Source: Mytilus edulis
Taxonomy: Eukaryota > Mollusca > Bivalvia > Mytilida > Mytilidae
Direction: 5' to 3'
DNA: 64,000 nucleotides
NCBI RefSeq assembly: GCF_963676685.1
Contig: NC_092355.1
Span: 57,943,613 to 58,007,612 of the forward strand
Below the pieces are notes generated by a model. The model was not told where the DNA came from. It made no database searches and saw nothing but the letters and a program-made list of their open reading frames with translations. This document shows positions 12,501-27,500 of the stretch, in pieces (the stretch's first letter is position 1; every line of letters begins with the position of its first letter). The translations under genes were made by a program, and so were the position numbers.

Positions 12501-15500
12501 AATAGTCTTAAGCAATACATTAAAATAAGTTCATCATGTATTTATTATTGAATAGTTAAAAAATCATTCTATTGTATGATCTCCCCTTATATGGCAAAGT
12601 TTAAAATAAATTAATAAAACAACACTAATCTGTTGGTTTTTTTTTTGTAAATATGATAAAACACTTAAATTTCCATATCAACATGAAAATTCTTACACAT
12701 AAATTACATACAACTTTCGAAATTTGCACATTTCACTAAAGATTTAGACCGTTTGTTGTATGTTATTTCAAAATCTAAGAAAGAGGAAGACACCCCAGCC
12801 TCCTTAAGACTGCAAATTTCTTCAAATTCTTGTTTTTAAGCTATATAGTTGGAATAGTTGCAGAAAAAACTCTCATCTGTGCCATAATTTATGTATTTCC
12901 TTATTTATACGATGTCAGTGATAAAACTAAAAGCTATGAAATCTGTAAAATAACAATATACAGTTATAGGAGAGTATGGATAGGGTATACAGAATAGAAA
13001 ATCATGAACGATCGAAAAAAACTTCAGGAAATAATAAGGAAAAATGGGGTGCTAAAATATATAAAAAAAAAACTTGAGAATAATTTGTCCAAAAAATAAA
13101 AAGTAAATAGTTAAAAAAAAAATCCTACAACCCTCATCTAGACACAAGAATTCAATAACAGATTTTAAAAAAAAAAAGCGTAAAAAAAAATACAGACTAA
13201 ATGCTGACAGACTGAGATTATTTCATATACTTTAAAAAAAAAAAGAAAAGGTAAAATTCTTCTTAAAGGCTACAGAAAAAGTTATAAAAATAATCAGAAT
13301 GTTGTTCATGAGTTGTATTTTATAAATGAAAATGATATGGTTAGCACCTGTAAAAACAAAATAAGACACCACTCAGCTGCTACTGGTCTTCTCTATTGTA
13401 TGATATGAGTAACAGAAGTCTTCTTTGTAATAATCAGATAAAGGCAATATAAAGATTTGTATTTCAGGGTGAGACTCCATACGATCTGGCAGCAGTAGGA
13501 GTAATCGGGCCAAATAAAAAAGTGATGGAATATTTACAGGTACACATACTTTTAATTACAAATGCTTACACTTAGAATAAATCAGGTACAAAACCAGGAT
13601 ACTCTAGGGGACATTGCTTATGTCTTGAAATAAACATTTCAAATTCTAATGCAATTTATTTGTTATTACGATTTTGATTGGCCAAATGCATATATTTGAG
13701 ACGCTAAATTCAACTCTTTACCAGCCTTTCACAAAGTTAAGCCACCATTTTGAATTTAGGAAATTATTGGTTTGTGATTTCGTCAATATTAATCAAAATT
13801 AGTAGATGTCTTTTGTTTCATTCAAGAGTGTTAAGGCGAAAACAAGCTTTGCAAAATTCTATTTGAGATTCTTACACCGACAGTCTGTCTATAACCTCCT
13901 TTTCATGGTTAACTAGTCTCTTCTCAGATCAGGTTTGGGGTAATTGTAATTGTAATCATTAGTCAGCTATAATTGATTTTAATTTTTATGCCCCACCTAC
14001 GATAGTAGAGGGGCATTATGTTTTCTGGTCTGTGCCTCCGTTCGTCCGTCCGCTTCAGGTTAAAGTTTTTTGTCAAGGTAGTTTTTGAAGAAGTTGAAGT
14101 TCAATCAACTTGAAACTTAATACACTTGTTCCCCATGATATGACCTTTCTAATTTTAATGCCAAATTATAGTTTTGACCCCAATTTCATGGTCCTCTGAA
14201 CATAGAAAATGATAGTGCGAAGTTCAGGTTAAAGTTTTTGGTCAAGGTAGTTTTTGATGAAGTTAAAGTTACATCAACTCGAAACTTAGTACACATGTTC
14301 CGTATGATATGATCTTTCTAATTTTAATTCCAAATTAAAGTTTTGACCCCAATTTCATGGTCCACTGAACATAGAAAATGATAGTGCGAGTTGGGCATTC
14401 GTTTACTATGGACACATTCTTGTTTAAGTAATCATTGTAATCATTAATCAACCAAAAATTAGTAATTGAATTAAATTGAATTTAATCAATTACTTTTCAA
14501 AACATCTTATAATCCTGATTTTTTTTACAGTATTACATTCTGATTAAATTGATGAAAAATTAAAAAAAATTGCCTTTATTTTCAATATGAAAAAACAAAA
14601 TATTTCATGTCTTGGATAAACCTTTTGTTATTCATTTTAAATAAATAGGATGACTTTATTTAGTATGTGCATACATATGTACCTTGTAAGGTCCCCATGC
14701 CTGTCAGACAGTTTTCATATGACCTCAATCTTATTTCATTGTTCAGTGATCAAGTTTAAGTTTTCATGGTCAAGTCCATATATCAGATACAATAATCAAA
14801 AATTATACTATAATTGGTGTATGAAATGATTGTAAGGTGTACATGTCCAACTGGCAGATGTCATCTGACCTTCACCGCATTTTCATGGTTCAGTGGAGTA
14901 ATTTGATTTTTTGTGTTGTTCTTTTTTTCTAATATTATATGCAATAGGTCAACTATATTTGGTGTATGGAAGTAAATTACGATGTACATGTCAGTCTTGC
15001 AAGTGTATTTGACCTTGACCTCATTTTCATGGTTCATTGCTCATTGTTAAGTTTTTGTGTTTTGGTCTATTCCTCTTGAACTATAATTAATAGGTCAACT
15101 ATATTTGGTGTATCGAATGATTGTAAGTTGTATATATGTCTGTCTTGTAGGTATCACCTGACCTTGACAACATATTCATGGTTGATTGGTCAATATTAAG
15201 TTTTCATGGTTAAGTTTCTTTCTTGGATTCTATAGGCAATAGGCCAACTATATTTGGTGTATGGAATGATTGTAAGTTGTATATGTCTGTTTTGTAGGTA
15301 TCACCTGACCTTGACCTCATGTTCATGGTTGATTGGTCAATATTAAGTTTTCATGGTTAAGTTTCTTTCTTGGATTCTATAGGCAATAGGCCAACTATAT
15401 TTGGTGTATGGAATGATTGTAAGGTGTATATGTCTGTCTGGCAGGTATGATCTGACCTTGACCTCATTTTCATGGTTAATTAGTAAATAGTAAGGTTCTT

Positions 15501-18500
15501 TCTTAGATATCAAAAGTAATAGGTCAAATATATTTAATGCATATATCTATTGTAAGGTTACTCTTGTATAGTTTATCTGACCTTGATCTTCCTTTCATGG
15601 TTCATTGGTCATTGTTCAGTTTTCCTGGTTGATATGTTTCTTAGAAACTATAAGCAATCGGTCAACTATATTTTGTGCCTGAAACGATTGTGATTTGTGC
15701 ATGTATTTCTGGTTTGGTTTATCTGATCTTGACCAAATTTTCTTGGATCATGTTAAGTTTATGTGATACTTGAAGTAAAGCTTTATATTTAGGAATAACA
15801 ACATAAAATCAGTAGCCAGTAAAGGAGGTGAGACATTTCAGCGTGTGCCCTCTTGTTACGTTTTGGTCTGTTTTTCAAATAATTAGGCCAACAAAAATTA
15901 ATTAGTAGATTTTCATCCAAAGTTTTGAAAAAAAATGGGGCGAGTGGGAGGATTTTATTTTTTAAATTTTATTCAATTTGAAACCTTCTTGTGGCGTGAA
16001 CTTCATATGTATGCAAGTGTTATAATTACAAAATTTAGCTTATACCATGTAAATGTTTAAACATGTATAAAGAATCGTACATAATTCTTGAATAAACATC
16101 TCTGATTTGCAACGCGGACTGTTCTACATGCAATTGCTACTTTAGAAACATATTTTCAGCAAACAGTAAAACCATGGAGAAATTCTCTATTCATTTGACT
16201 ACCAACTCCAAATTTATTTTGCTCTCTAAGCGATGGTTTGTAGTCCCCATAAACTTTTGCAAATGCAATGGTATGCAGCACAAGTATTATGAATGAAATG
16301 AACACTCAAACAAGTGTTGCCAGGAATAGTAAAGTTGGCGCTTTTAAGATTCTCAAGTTATGCAAGAAGTGATGCATATATAATTACATTGTAAATGGTA
16401 TTTTGTGTTTTTAAACAAAAACAATAGCCATAGGTAAATCTAAGGGTTTTCTAGTACCAATGTGTATGTTTGCCGACTTTTTGAACTCTTTTTTTTTCTA
16501 CCAATTTGTTCCGCAATTCTTGCACTTTGGAAATCATTCACAGCCCAAATTTGCTTACACAAAGTCAATGTATTATTAAATAAATCTACAATTTTCTGAT
16601 GAAAAAAATTTCCAATTTGTGACATACCGCGATTTGCGTTGGACCACAGGGGCTTGTTACAATTGCCGGGTTTACTATCCATACAAACCCGTAAAAAAAC
16701 ACAGAGGGGTTCGTATGGATAGTAAACCTGGCAATTGTAACAAGCCCCTGTGGTTGGACCTGGGAACAGTATATCTAATATAATCAATATAATGTTCCTG
16801 GTTGGACACAGCGTATTTAATACTCGTAACCCGAATATTTCACGCCCTTCTGGTAATCTTTCTATATTCTCCGTAGATGATACTATCATCATTGAGCAGC
16901 AGATTTTGTCAACATAATCGTTTTAAAGTACTCGAAACAAGAAATATGAAAACCGAAATTTTATAAACAGGAAGTTCGAATGAAACAAAATTATTGATGG
17001 TTACCGGTTACGGAAATGAACAAAATCCGGAAATCGTAAATTTTGCAAAATAAAAAAAATCGGGGCGGGCGGGGATGAAAATCTATCAATTAATTTTAAT
17101 TGGCCTTATAGCAACATCAGGGATGATTCCAGTTGTTTTCAAATGGGTCCCTTGAACATCAAATTGGGAATTTTTATTCTAATTGGGAATTTTTTAAGTA
17201 TAAAATCTAAGACGCAAAATGTGTATTATTAATTTTAACATGTACACTGATGTTCATGTAAGTTGTAACATTTTGAATAATTCTGGATGGGCTATTGTTA
17301 TTACATGAATATCATTGAACATGATGCATTAGTCTATCATCTTAGCTATAGTTACCTATTCCTATTACAAAAACAGATATTTCAGCTAACATAAACCACT
17401 GAAAAAAATCATTCATCAGGTATTTTTTCAACAGCAGGTCATCTCTATAAATTTACCTTAATTCAAATGGATTTCAAATTGAACTGGTCAATTGTCGAAT
17501 TCAGAAAAGCAATTACAAAAGTTCATATACTTAATTGATAAGATATTTAAAGCATTGAACCAGTGTTCTTTAAAATTATTTGGATCATCTTCAAAACTTT
17601 TGAAATAGTTCAAAAATGATGACATCCTATTTCATGAATGGTCTATTATCAACATTATTTTCAAAAAACGCTCAAACTTTTGTCTTTTGAGGAAATAATT
17701 TCTTTTACAAAACAAGTTCTCATCATATTATATAACCGGCTCTGCTGAGCAATCTGCTTTTACGAGATTGGCGTCCATTAAACCTTATCCATCAATGTTA
17801 TATCAAAATTTTAATTTGCTCTCTTCCGAGGTCTCCTTTGACATCCATTTTTATCAACCTGCTGGGCGATCTGCTTTTACAAGATCCAATACTCCCATAA
17901 CATAGTAATCAATTGTATTCGGCTGCTTAAATTGTTTCCCACATGTTGACATAATTAAATCGTTGTTATGAAGATGCGATCATATTCATAAACAGTATTC
18001 TTATATGGATTTTAAAACGTTTTGACAACAAACTATGAAAAATTATAGTTGCCTTAATCGGTGACAGAAACTTTTCCGGAAATTTCGATTTTTATTTTAT
18101 TTTCCTGAATTGGTAATTCATTTTAATGTACATTTTTTTGGGGCCGCTGGCCAATTTAAGGGCCGCTTAGCGGCCCTAAACTATATAGTGGAATCATCCC
18201 TGAACATAAGCAATGTTAAGTTTTTGTGTTTTGGTCTGTTTTTTAATTACCAAAAATTGTAAGGTTAAAATGTCAATGGAGGCATGACATTTCAGCGTGT
18301 GCACTCTGGTTATGTTTTGGTCTGTTCAAATACTTATAACAATATGAGCAATATGTCAGCTATATTTTGTATATTGAATAATTGTAAGGTGTGCATGTCT
18401 GTTTTGCAGGTATTATCTGATATAATCTGGTCAATGTTAAGTTTCTGTTTTGGTCTGTTTTTCAATTACCATAAATCAAAAGTCAACTATATTTGGTGTT

Positions 18501-21500
18501 TAAAAAAATGTAAGGTGTATATGTCTGTCTGTTAGAATTTATCTGACCTTGACCTCAATGTCAGATCTTTAATGTTTAATTTGTGTAATACTTATAGTTA
18601 AACCTTTATCTGTAAGACTTTCAAGAAATCAATGGTCGGTAAAGGAGCTGAGACATTTCAGCGTGTACACTCTTGTTGAAGACATTTGACCTTTTATTTT
18701 TGGAAAAAACTTTGTTTTGTTAAAAAGTGATAGATTATTTGCATTTGCGTCAACTCATCAGCTACAGTCCTGATAATTCTTAATTGATGAGGAAAGAAAA
18801 TCTTCAAAAAAGTTTAAATGAATTAAATTATGTTGAGTCGTTTTTTAAAATTTTTTTTTTTAGCTATAATAAATAGAGAGATACACATATTATCAACTGC
18901 GAGTACTCTAAGATATGTACTAAGTGTCTTTTTTGTTGTTGGGATTTACAAGTACCTGGCCACGTCCACTCTTTGTTTCTGTTAAATGTATTTCTAATTG
19001 TATCCATCTGATGAGTTTAGCCTTTTTCAATTGATTTTTATACGACCGCAAACATTTTAATTTTTTGGTCGTATATTGCTATCACGTTGGCGTCGTCGTC
19101 GTCGTCGTCGTCCGAATACTTTTAGTTTTTGCACTCTAACTTTAGTAAAAGTGAATAGAAATCTATGAAATTTTGACACAAGGTTTATGACCACAAAAGG
19201 ACGGTTGGGATTGATTTTGGGAGTTTTGGTTCCAACAGTTTAGGAATTAAGGGCCAAAAAAGGGCCCAAATAAGCATTATTCTTGGTTTTCGCACAATAA
19301 CTTTAGTATAAGTAAATAGAAATCAATGAAATTTAAACACAAGGTTTATTACCACAAAAGGAAGGTTGGGATTTATTTTTGGAGTTGAGGTCACAACAGT
19401 TTATGAATTAGGGGCCAAAAAGGGGCCCAAATAAGCATTATTTTTGGTTTTTGCACCATAACTTTAGTATAAGTAAATAGAAATCAATGAAATTTAAACA
19501 CAAAGTTTATGACCATAAAAGGAAGGTTGGGTTTGATTTTGGGAGTTTTGGTCCCAACAATTTAGGAATAAGGGGCCCAAGGGGTCCAAAATTGAACTTT
19601 GTGTGATTTCATCAAAAATTGAATAATTGGGGTTCTTTGATATGCCGAATCTAACTATGTATGTAGATTCTTAATTTTTGGTCCCGTTTTCAAATTGGTC
19701 TACATTAAGGTCCAAAGGGTCCAAAATTAAACTTAGTTTGATTTTAACAAAAATTGAATCCTTGGGGTTCTTTGATATGCTGAATTTAAAAATGTACTTA
19801 GATTTTTAATTATTGGCCTAGTTTTCAAGTTGGTCCAAATGGGGGTCCAAAATTAAACTTTGTTTGATTTCATCAAAAATTGAATAAATGGGTTCTTTGA
19901 TATGCCAAATCTAACTGTGTATGTAGATTCTTAATTTTTGGTCCAGTTTTCAAATTGGTCTACATTAAAGTCCAAAGGGTCCAAAATTAAACTAAGTTTG
20001 ATTTTAACAAAAATTAAATTATTGGGCTTATTTGATATGCTTTATCTAAACATGTACTTTGATTTTTGATTATGGGCCCAGTTTTCAAGTTGGTCCAAAT
20101 CAGGATTCCATATCAAGTATTGCACAGTATTGCACAATAGCAAGAAATATCTAATTGCACAATATTGTGAAATCGCAATTAATTTTCAATTGGAGTTATC
20201 TTTCTTTGTATAGAATAGTAGTTGATAATATATGTTGGAAATTTGCCAGACATGACTATGATGTCATTTTCTATTTTTATTTGCCAATAACTTTATGTAA
20301 ATAACTTCATTGGAAATTTGCCAATATAAAATGTTGCTGATGAAGCTTTTTTTCCTTATCTTATCTAAAATGTTTTTAGATAATGTATGTTGGACAATTG
20401 CCAGACATGACTATGATGTCATTTTCTATTTTTATTTGCCAATAACTTTATGGAAATAACTTCATTTGAAATTTGCCAATATAAAATGTTGCTGATGAAG
20501 TTTTTTTTTCCTTATCTTATCTAAAATATTTTTAGCTTAAAAGTTGTGTCCATACTTGTTCTCATTTCAGATTTCATAAATAAAAAGAAAATTTCTTCAA
20601 ACATTTTTTTTACAGGATTAATATTCAACAGCATAGTGAATTGCTCAGAGGCAAAAAAAAAATTAAGTTCATTAGACCACATTCATTCTGTGTCAGAAAC
20701 CTATGCTGTGTCAACTATTTAATTTTAGATTTAAATAAGTTTGAAGAAGAAATCTTTAATTGATTTGTAAAATCTTGACATTTGTTTTGTGTAAAAAAAA
20801 ACATATAATGTCAAAAATTTGATCACAATCCAAATTCAGAGCTGTATCACGCTTAAATGTTTTGTCCATACCTGCCCCAACTGTTCAGGGATCGACCTCT
20901 GTGGTCATATAAAGCTGCGCCCTGCGGAGCACCTGGTTATAGTTCGTTATTATGTTGAACTGTTACACCACTGTCCCGGGTTAGGGGGAGGGTTGGGATC
21001 TCGCTAACATGTTTTACCCTGCCACATTCTGTATGTATGTGCCTGTCCCAAGTCAGGAGCCTGTAATGCAGTGGTTGTTGTTTTTTGCTGTGTTACATAT
21101 TTGTATTTTCGTTTATTTTTTTTTGTACATTTATTAGGCCGTTAGTTTTTCTTGTTTGAATTGTTTTACATTTGTAATTTCGGGGCCTTTTATAGCTGAC
21201 TATGCGGTATGGGCTTTGCTCATTGTTGAATGCCTTACGGTGACCTATAATTGTTGATTTCTGTGCTATTTGGTCTCTTGTGAAGAGTTGACTCATTGGC
21301 AATCATACCTTATCTTGGGTGATTAGTTATACTAAAAGGGAATAATTTTATTATTCCATAATTTGTAAGCCAAATAATAATTATATGAATATCTCAGTTT
21401 TAGGGGAAAAAAACAATGGTAATAAGGTAAAAGTAAATGAATAAAATAGTTTTTGATATAAAAAATAATAATTGATGCAAAATTAGAATGGGCAATATGG

Positions 21501-24500
21501 CACTTGCTGTCATTAAAACCAAACAAACTGTCAAAAGACAAATACACCAATCCGTTGTCGTGACAATGATAACAAAGTTATTAGAAAGTATCAAAATAGT
21601 ATAAACAAAACAAGGACATACGTTAATCGTATTTTTATAACCAACGCAACGGCGGGTATGATTTTTTTACCCGACCGTCAGTCCTGTTCTTGTCATCGCA
21701 ACTCCTTTGAAACCACACAACAGAATTTCATGAAACCTTGTTAAATAATAAGGACATACTATGTAGTTGTGCATATCGACAGGAAATTACCATTAAATTT
21801 TTTTTCTAGGAGTTACGCCCCTTTGAACTTATTTGCCCCAATATACTACTGCAACATTTTGTCATAGCAACTCCTCTGATACCACACAACAGAATTTCAT
21901 GAAACCTTTTTAGATGATAAGGACATACTATGTTGATGTGCATATGGACAGGAAATTATGATTCAATTTTTTTCTAGGAGTTGCGCCCCTTTGAACTTAT
22001 TTGCTTCAATGTACTTCTGCTAATTATACCCCCCACAACAAAGTTGGGGAGGGTATAATGTTTTCGACCCGTATGTCCGTCCGTCTGTCTATCTCTCTGT
22101 CCGTCAGTTCTGTTTCTTGTCATTGCAACTCCTCTGAAACCACACAACATAATTTCATGAAACTTTGTAGATAATAAGGACATACTATTTAGATGTGCAT
22201 ATCGACAGGAAATTATGATTCAATCTTTTTGAAGAAAGACGGCTTCAAGCCGTCAATCCCCTATGGGGTTGACCAGAGTGACATTCCCTCACATCATTCA
22301 TTTTGTTTTTATAGTGTGGAAAACCCCCCAACAAATCTTACTGAGATTGATGAAAAGGAAACACACAAATGAATAGATTGACTTTAAACACTTTTCTACA
22401 CATTTCCCTTCTGCTTCTAGCGAAATTATCGTATTTTGAGCTCTCTTTTACACTATTTACGTTTCTTTTACAATCCGGAAAAATCAGTATGACGAGATAT
22501 TCTAAATATATCCAACTTACATTATATTTTATAATGACGTCATTGTTGGAATGTCACACTATGCAGAAGCAGGGATATCCTTCACTGGTTATTTAAATCA
22601 TTCTCAGAGTACGTGCACTAATTATAAATTGTTATTTGTTAAATTTAAACATAATTATGTTTGCTGTAGATGATTCAAACATCAACATGCAATACTTTAA
22701 TTTGTAGGTCAACAACTTTCAAAGTAAACAGTATGTTCGTGGAGATACATGAGATTGGGGAGAGAAACGATTTTTTTTCATTTTTTCTGTAAAATTCTGT
22801 TTTGTGAATCTTCCTCCAAATCAGGAGCACCTCAATAGATGAGTAATTATCCACTAAAAATAGAACTTGAAAAAGTGACATTTAGTATATGATTAGTAGT
22901 CTTCCATTAAAACTAAATTATGTGTAGCAACAAATAAATTATTGTGATGGTAAATTTTTTTTTTTTTAAAGTTGCATTTTATAGTTTTAACCTATTTATT
23001 CATGAAGTTTACAAATATTTCAAAATGTAGGATCTGGAAACAAGCTTCACACAGTTTACATCAATCATATTATTTTTTATTAGTACCTGTATCCCTGTGA
23101 TGAGAGTTGTAATTGGGAACTTTCATTGGCCGGTTGGGGGGGGGGGGGGGTTCCGGGGGTTGGAACCCGCCCTTTTTTTTGGGGCCGATCAATGGATCCC
23201 CCCTTTTTAAAATGGCTGGATCCGCCACTGACTTTATCAATGGAAATTTAAAAATTTAATGGATTTTTCAGTCCCAACTTTCTTACAATGTAAGAAAAAA
23301 ATTAAAAATCTGTACTGTCACAAAAAATGGAAAATGGCCTAGCCTGCAGTTCAGTGGTACACAATTAAGATTTCAGAAAACATTGTTTTTGAATTTTACA
23401 TAATTAACTATCAACTTTAATCGAATGTTTAGATTTAGAAGATGCAGATCTCTTGCTCCAAATTGAATCCTAAACTAAGTAAACAAAATTAGATTAAACA
23501 ACAACAATTGACTTCAATATTGTCGACCTTTCTACAAGTTCTAGCTGTTCTTTTTTCCATTCTTCATATGAAGACTATCAAAAGATACCCCCCCCCCCCA
23601 CCCACCCAAAAAAAAGAAAAAGAAGACAAGGGCCGTCTTTCCCCTCAGAGCTATTCAGCTCTTTGATTTTCTTATACAATTTATTTTCTTACGCATATTT
23701 TATTTCTCCAAACAGGGATGATTCCACTATATAGTTTAGGGCCGCTTAGCGGCCCTTAAATTGGACAGCGGCCCCCAAAAAATGAACATGTAAATGAATT
23801 CCCAATTCAGGAAAATAAAATAAAAATAGAGTCCGGAAAAGTTTCTGTTACCGATTAAGGCAACTACAATTTTTCATAGTTTGTTGTCAAAACGTTTTAA
23901 AATCCGGATAAGAATGCTGTTTACGATCCAGGGATGATTCCAGGTGTTTTCAAATGGGTCCCTTGAACATCAAATTGGGAATTTTTATCCCAATTGGGAA
24001 TTTTTTATGCATACAATCTAAAACGAAATAATATCATTTTCCTGACCTGTAAAAACGGAAAATGTATATTAAGTTTCACCTGAACACTGCTTGAAGAAGT
24101 TATTGGATTCAGACCAGGGAAGTTGTAATACATGAATACCATGAATACCATTGCACATGATGCACTATCATCTTAACTTTGGTAAACAAGGCATATATAT
24201 ACCAGCTTACATAAACCTATGGCACTTAAGCAGTTTAGCTATTTATTCCAATTTCAAATTATCTCATAATATATAAGATATCTTATATAACATATTAGAT
24301 TTTTATAAGATATCTCATTTAATATATGAGATATCTTATATAATTTATTTTTTTAAAGCTATCTTATATATTATATGAGATATCTTATATTATATGAGAT
24401 ATCTTATATATTTAATAAGATATCTTATAAAGTTTAAAAACTTTATAAGATATCTTATATACTTTATACTTAGATATCTTATATACTTATAATATATCTT

Positions 24501-27500
24501 ATATACTTTATAAGATATCTTCTAAAGTTTATAAGATATCTCATTAAGTATATGAAATATCTTATAAATATTTTTTTATACAAGATATCTTATATAGTTT
24601 ATTGGATATCATCTTAAGAAAACTATATAAGATATATTATATGAATTATCTTATAATTTCTATACGATGTCTCTAATAATATATCTTATATAATATATAT
24701 AGATTCTACCACTTCATCGAGTGTAATACGATATTTATCCACTCGAGACAGTTAAATTTTCAAATTTAAAACGCAAGGCTTGCCCGAGCATTTTAAATAT
24801 TTAAAATTTAACTGTCGAGAGTGGATAAATATCGTATTACACGAGATTTGGTGGTGGAATCTGTTTCTCTAATGATTTTCTAACATTATGCAGGAACACT
24901 TATTCCTTCTTTTCAAATGATCTGCAAAAAGATGTGTTCTTTCTATGTGACTTCATCAGACATGGTCGCCTTTTTTCATGCCGTCACAATAGGAAATTCA
25001 GAGGAAAGCAAGAACATTCGACGTCATAATCGGATTTTAACCAATGAAGTACTGAGATCAAACGAACCACACATTGATTAAATTTTTTATATACAATGGG
25101 TGCAGAAAGGGATTAATTGACGAAGAATTAGAGAAATAAGATATATCTTAAATAATCTTTTTTATAAGAAATCTTATATAAATAGATATCTTATATAGTA
25201 TATAAGATATCTTATAAATATACTTTATATAATATATCTTTTATATAGTTTATAAGATATCTTATACAATTTATAAGATATCTGATAAAGAAAACTATAT
25301 GAGATATCTTATAAACTATAAAAGATATCTCAAAAATTTTATAACATATGCATGTAAGATATCTTATAAACTTTATAAGATATCTTACAAACTATATAAG
25401 ATATATAATGAACTATTATATAAGATATCTTATAAAGTTTATGAGATATCTTGAAGTTAGATTAAATAACAAAACGGCTTGCCATATTAACCACTGAAAA
25501 AAATCATCCATTCGGTATTTTTTCAACAGATCATCTTTATAAGCTTACCTTGATTCAAATGGATTTCAAATTGAACTGGCCAATTGTCAAATTCAGAAAA
25601 GCAATTACAAAAGGTTGTATACTTATATTTAAAGCAATTGCACCAGGCACCAGTGAACTTTAAAATTATTTGGATCATTTTTATATCTTTTGAAACAGTT
25701 CCATAATGATGACATCGTATTTCAGAGGGGGGGGGGGGGGGGGGGGGCTCATTTCATGAATGGTCCATCGTCAACATTATTTTCAAAAACGCTCAAACTT
25801 TTGTCTTTTGAGGAAATAGAGTAAAATATAAAATAATTTCTTTTACAAAACAGGATTTAAGCAAGTTACATAAACAGCTCTGCTGGGCAATCTGCTTTTA
25901 TAAGATCGGCGCCCATTAAAATTTATTCATCAATGTTATATCAAAATTTGAATTTTTTCTTTGCCGAGGTCTGCTTTGACACCAATTTTGACAAAAAGCA
26001 TGTTTTTGATCAACCTGCTAAGCGATCTACTTTTGCGAATTCAAATACTCCCATAAAATTTTATTCAATTGAATCTGGCTGCTAAAATTGTTTACCTCAC
26101 GTTGACATAATTAAATCGTTGTTAATAAAATGCGATCTTAGTCAGCATTCTTATCCAGATTTTACTACATTTTGACGACAAACTATGAAAAATTATAGTT
26201 GCGGTAATAGGTGACTGAAACTTTTTCGGAAATACCGATTTTTATTTTTATTTTCCTGAATTTGGAATTTATATTCACTAACATTTTTTTGGGGCCGCTG
26301 GCAGATTTAAGGGCCTGCTAAGCGGCCCTAAACTATATAGTGGAATCATCCCTGCGATCGCATCTTAGTAACAACGATTTAATTATGTCAACATGTGGGA
26401 AACAATTTTAGCAGCCGAATACAATTGATTAATATGCTATGGGAGTATTGGATCTTGTAAAAGCAGATCGCCCAGCAGGTTCAGGGGCGGATCCAGCCAT
26501 TTTAAAAAAAGGGGGGTTCCCAACCCAGAGTAAAAAGGGGGGGGGGTTCCAGCTATATGCTCCCATTCAAATGCATTGATCGGCCAAAAAAAAAGGGGGG
26601 GTTCCAACCCCCGGAACCCCCCCCCCCCCTCTGGATCCGCGCCTGAGGTTGATAAAAATGGGTGTCAAAGCAGACCTTGGCAGAGAGCAAATTCAAATTT
26701 TGATATAACATTGATGGATAAGGTTTAATGGACGCCGATCTCGTAAAAGCAGATCGCCCAGCAGAGCCGGTTATATAATATGATGAAAACTTGTTTTGTA
26801 ACAGAAATTATTTCCTCAAAAAACAAAAGTTTGAGCGTTTTTTGAAAATAATGTTGATGATAGACCATTCATGAAATACGATGTCATCATTATTGAACTA
26901 TTTCAAAAAATTTGAAGATGATCCAAATAATTTTAAAGAACAGTGGTTCAATGCTTTAAATATCTTATCAATTAAGTATATGAACTTTTGTAAATGCTTT
27001 TCTGAATTCGACAATTGACCAGTTCAATTTGAAATCCATTTGAATTAAGGTAAATTTATAGAGATGACCTGCTGTTGAAAAAATACCCGATGAATGATTT
27101 TTTTTAGTGGTTTATGTTAGCTGACATATATGTTTTTGTAATAGGCCTAGGTAACTATAGCTAAGATGATAGACTAGTGCATCATGTTCAATGATATTCA
27201 TGTAATATCCAGAATTATTCAAAATGTTACAACTTACATGAACATCAGTGTATTGTACAGGTTAAACTTAATAATATACATTTTCTGTTTTTCAGGAAAA
27301 TAATGTTATTTCGTCTTAGATTTTATGCTTAAAAAATTCCCAATTAGATTAAAAATTCCCAATTTGATGTTCAAGGGACCCATTTGAAAACACCTGGAAT
27401 CATCCCTGTCCAATGACAATGTGGGGACGTTGGATTTGTGAGCACGCTCACTAAGGTTCTTTAATTGCACTGCTTGTATTAGTACCATTCTTCCAGGTGG

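Larger units (their letters stand above)
15885..17107. mobile_element. DNA transposon with GGCCAA ends
   Basis: Left end AGGCCAACAAAAATTAATTA then GTAGATTTTCATCC; the right end is its complement (GGATGAAAATCTATCAATTA then ATTTTAATTGGCCT). Terminal repeats are about 35 bp with a few mismatches. Internal G/C blocks (GGGGCGAG, CGGGGCGGGCGGGG) adjoin both ends. Target duplication is unclear. A 150-codon minus-strand frame at 16440-16892 may be a transposon remnant, but I recognise no domain. Confidence 0.65.
23929..26354 (+). mobile_element. CAGGGATGATTCCA transposon, copy 3, nested in copy 2
   Basis: Ends CAGGGATGATTCCAGGTG and AGTGGAATCATCCCTG. Exact 5-bp duplication CGATC at 23924-23928 and 26355-26359. 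It is 2426 bp rather than ~1085 because it carries the palindromic satellite 24255-25455. Confidence 0.9.
23713..27408 (-). mobile_element. CAGGGATGATTCCA transposon, copy 2, with nested insertions
   Basis: Outer element in reverse orientation: left end CAGGGATGATTCCACTATAT, right end CACCTGGAATCATCCCTG. The flanks share TCCAA, with one extra A on the left. A second copy of the same family lies inside it at 23929-26354, and a small MITE at 26482-26645. Removing both restores an element collinear with copy 1. Confidence 0.85.
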
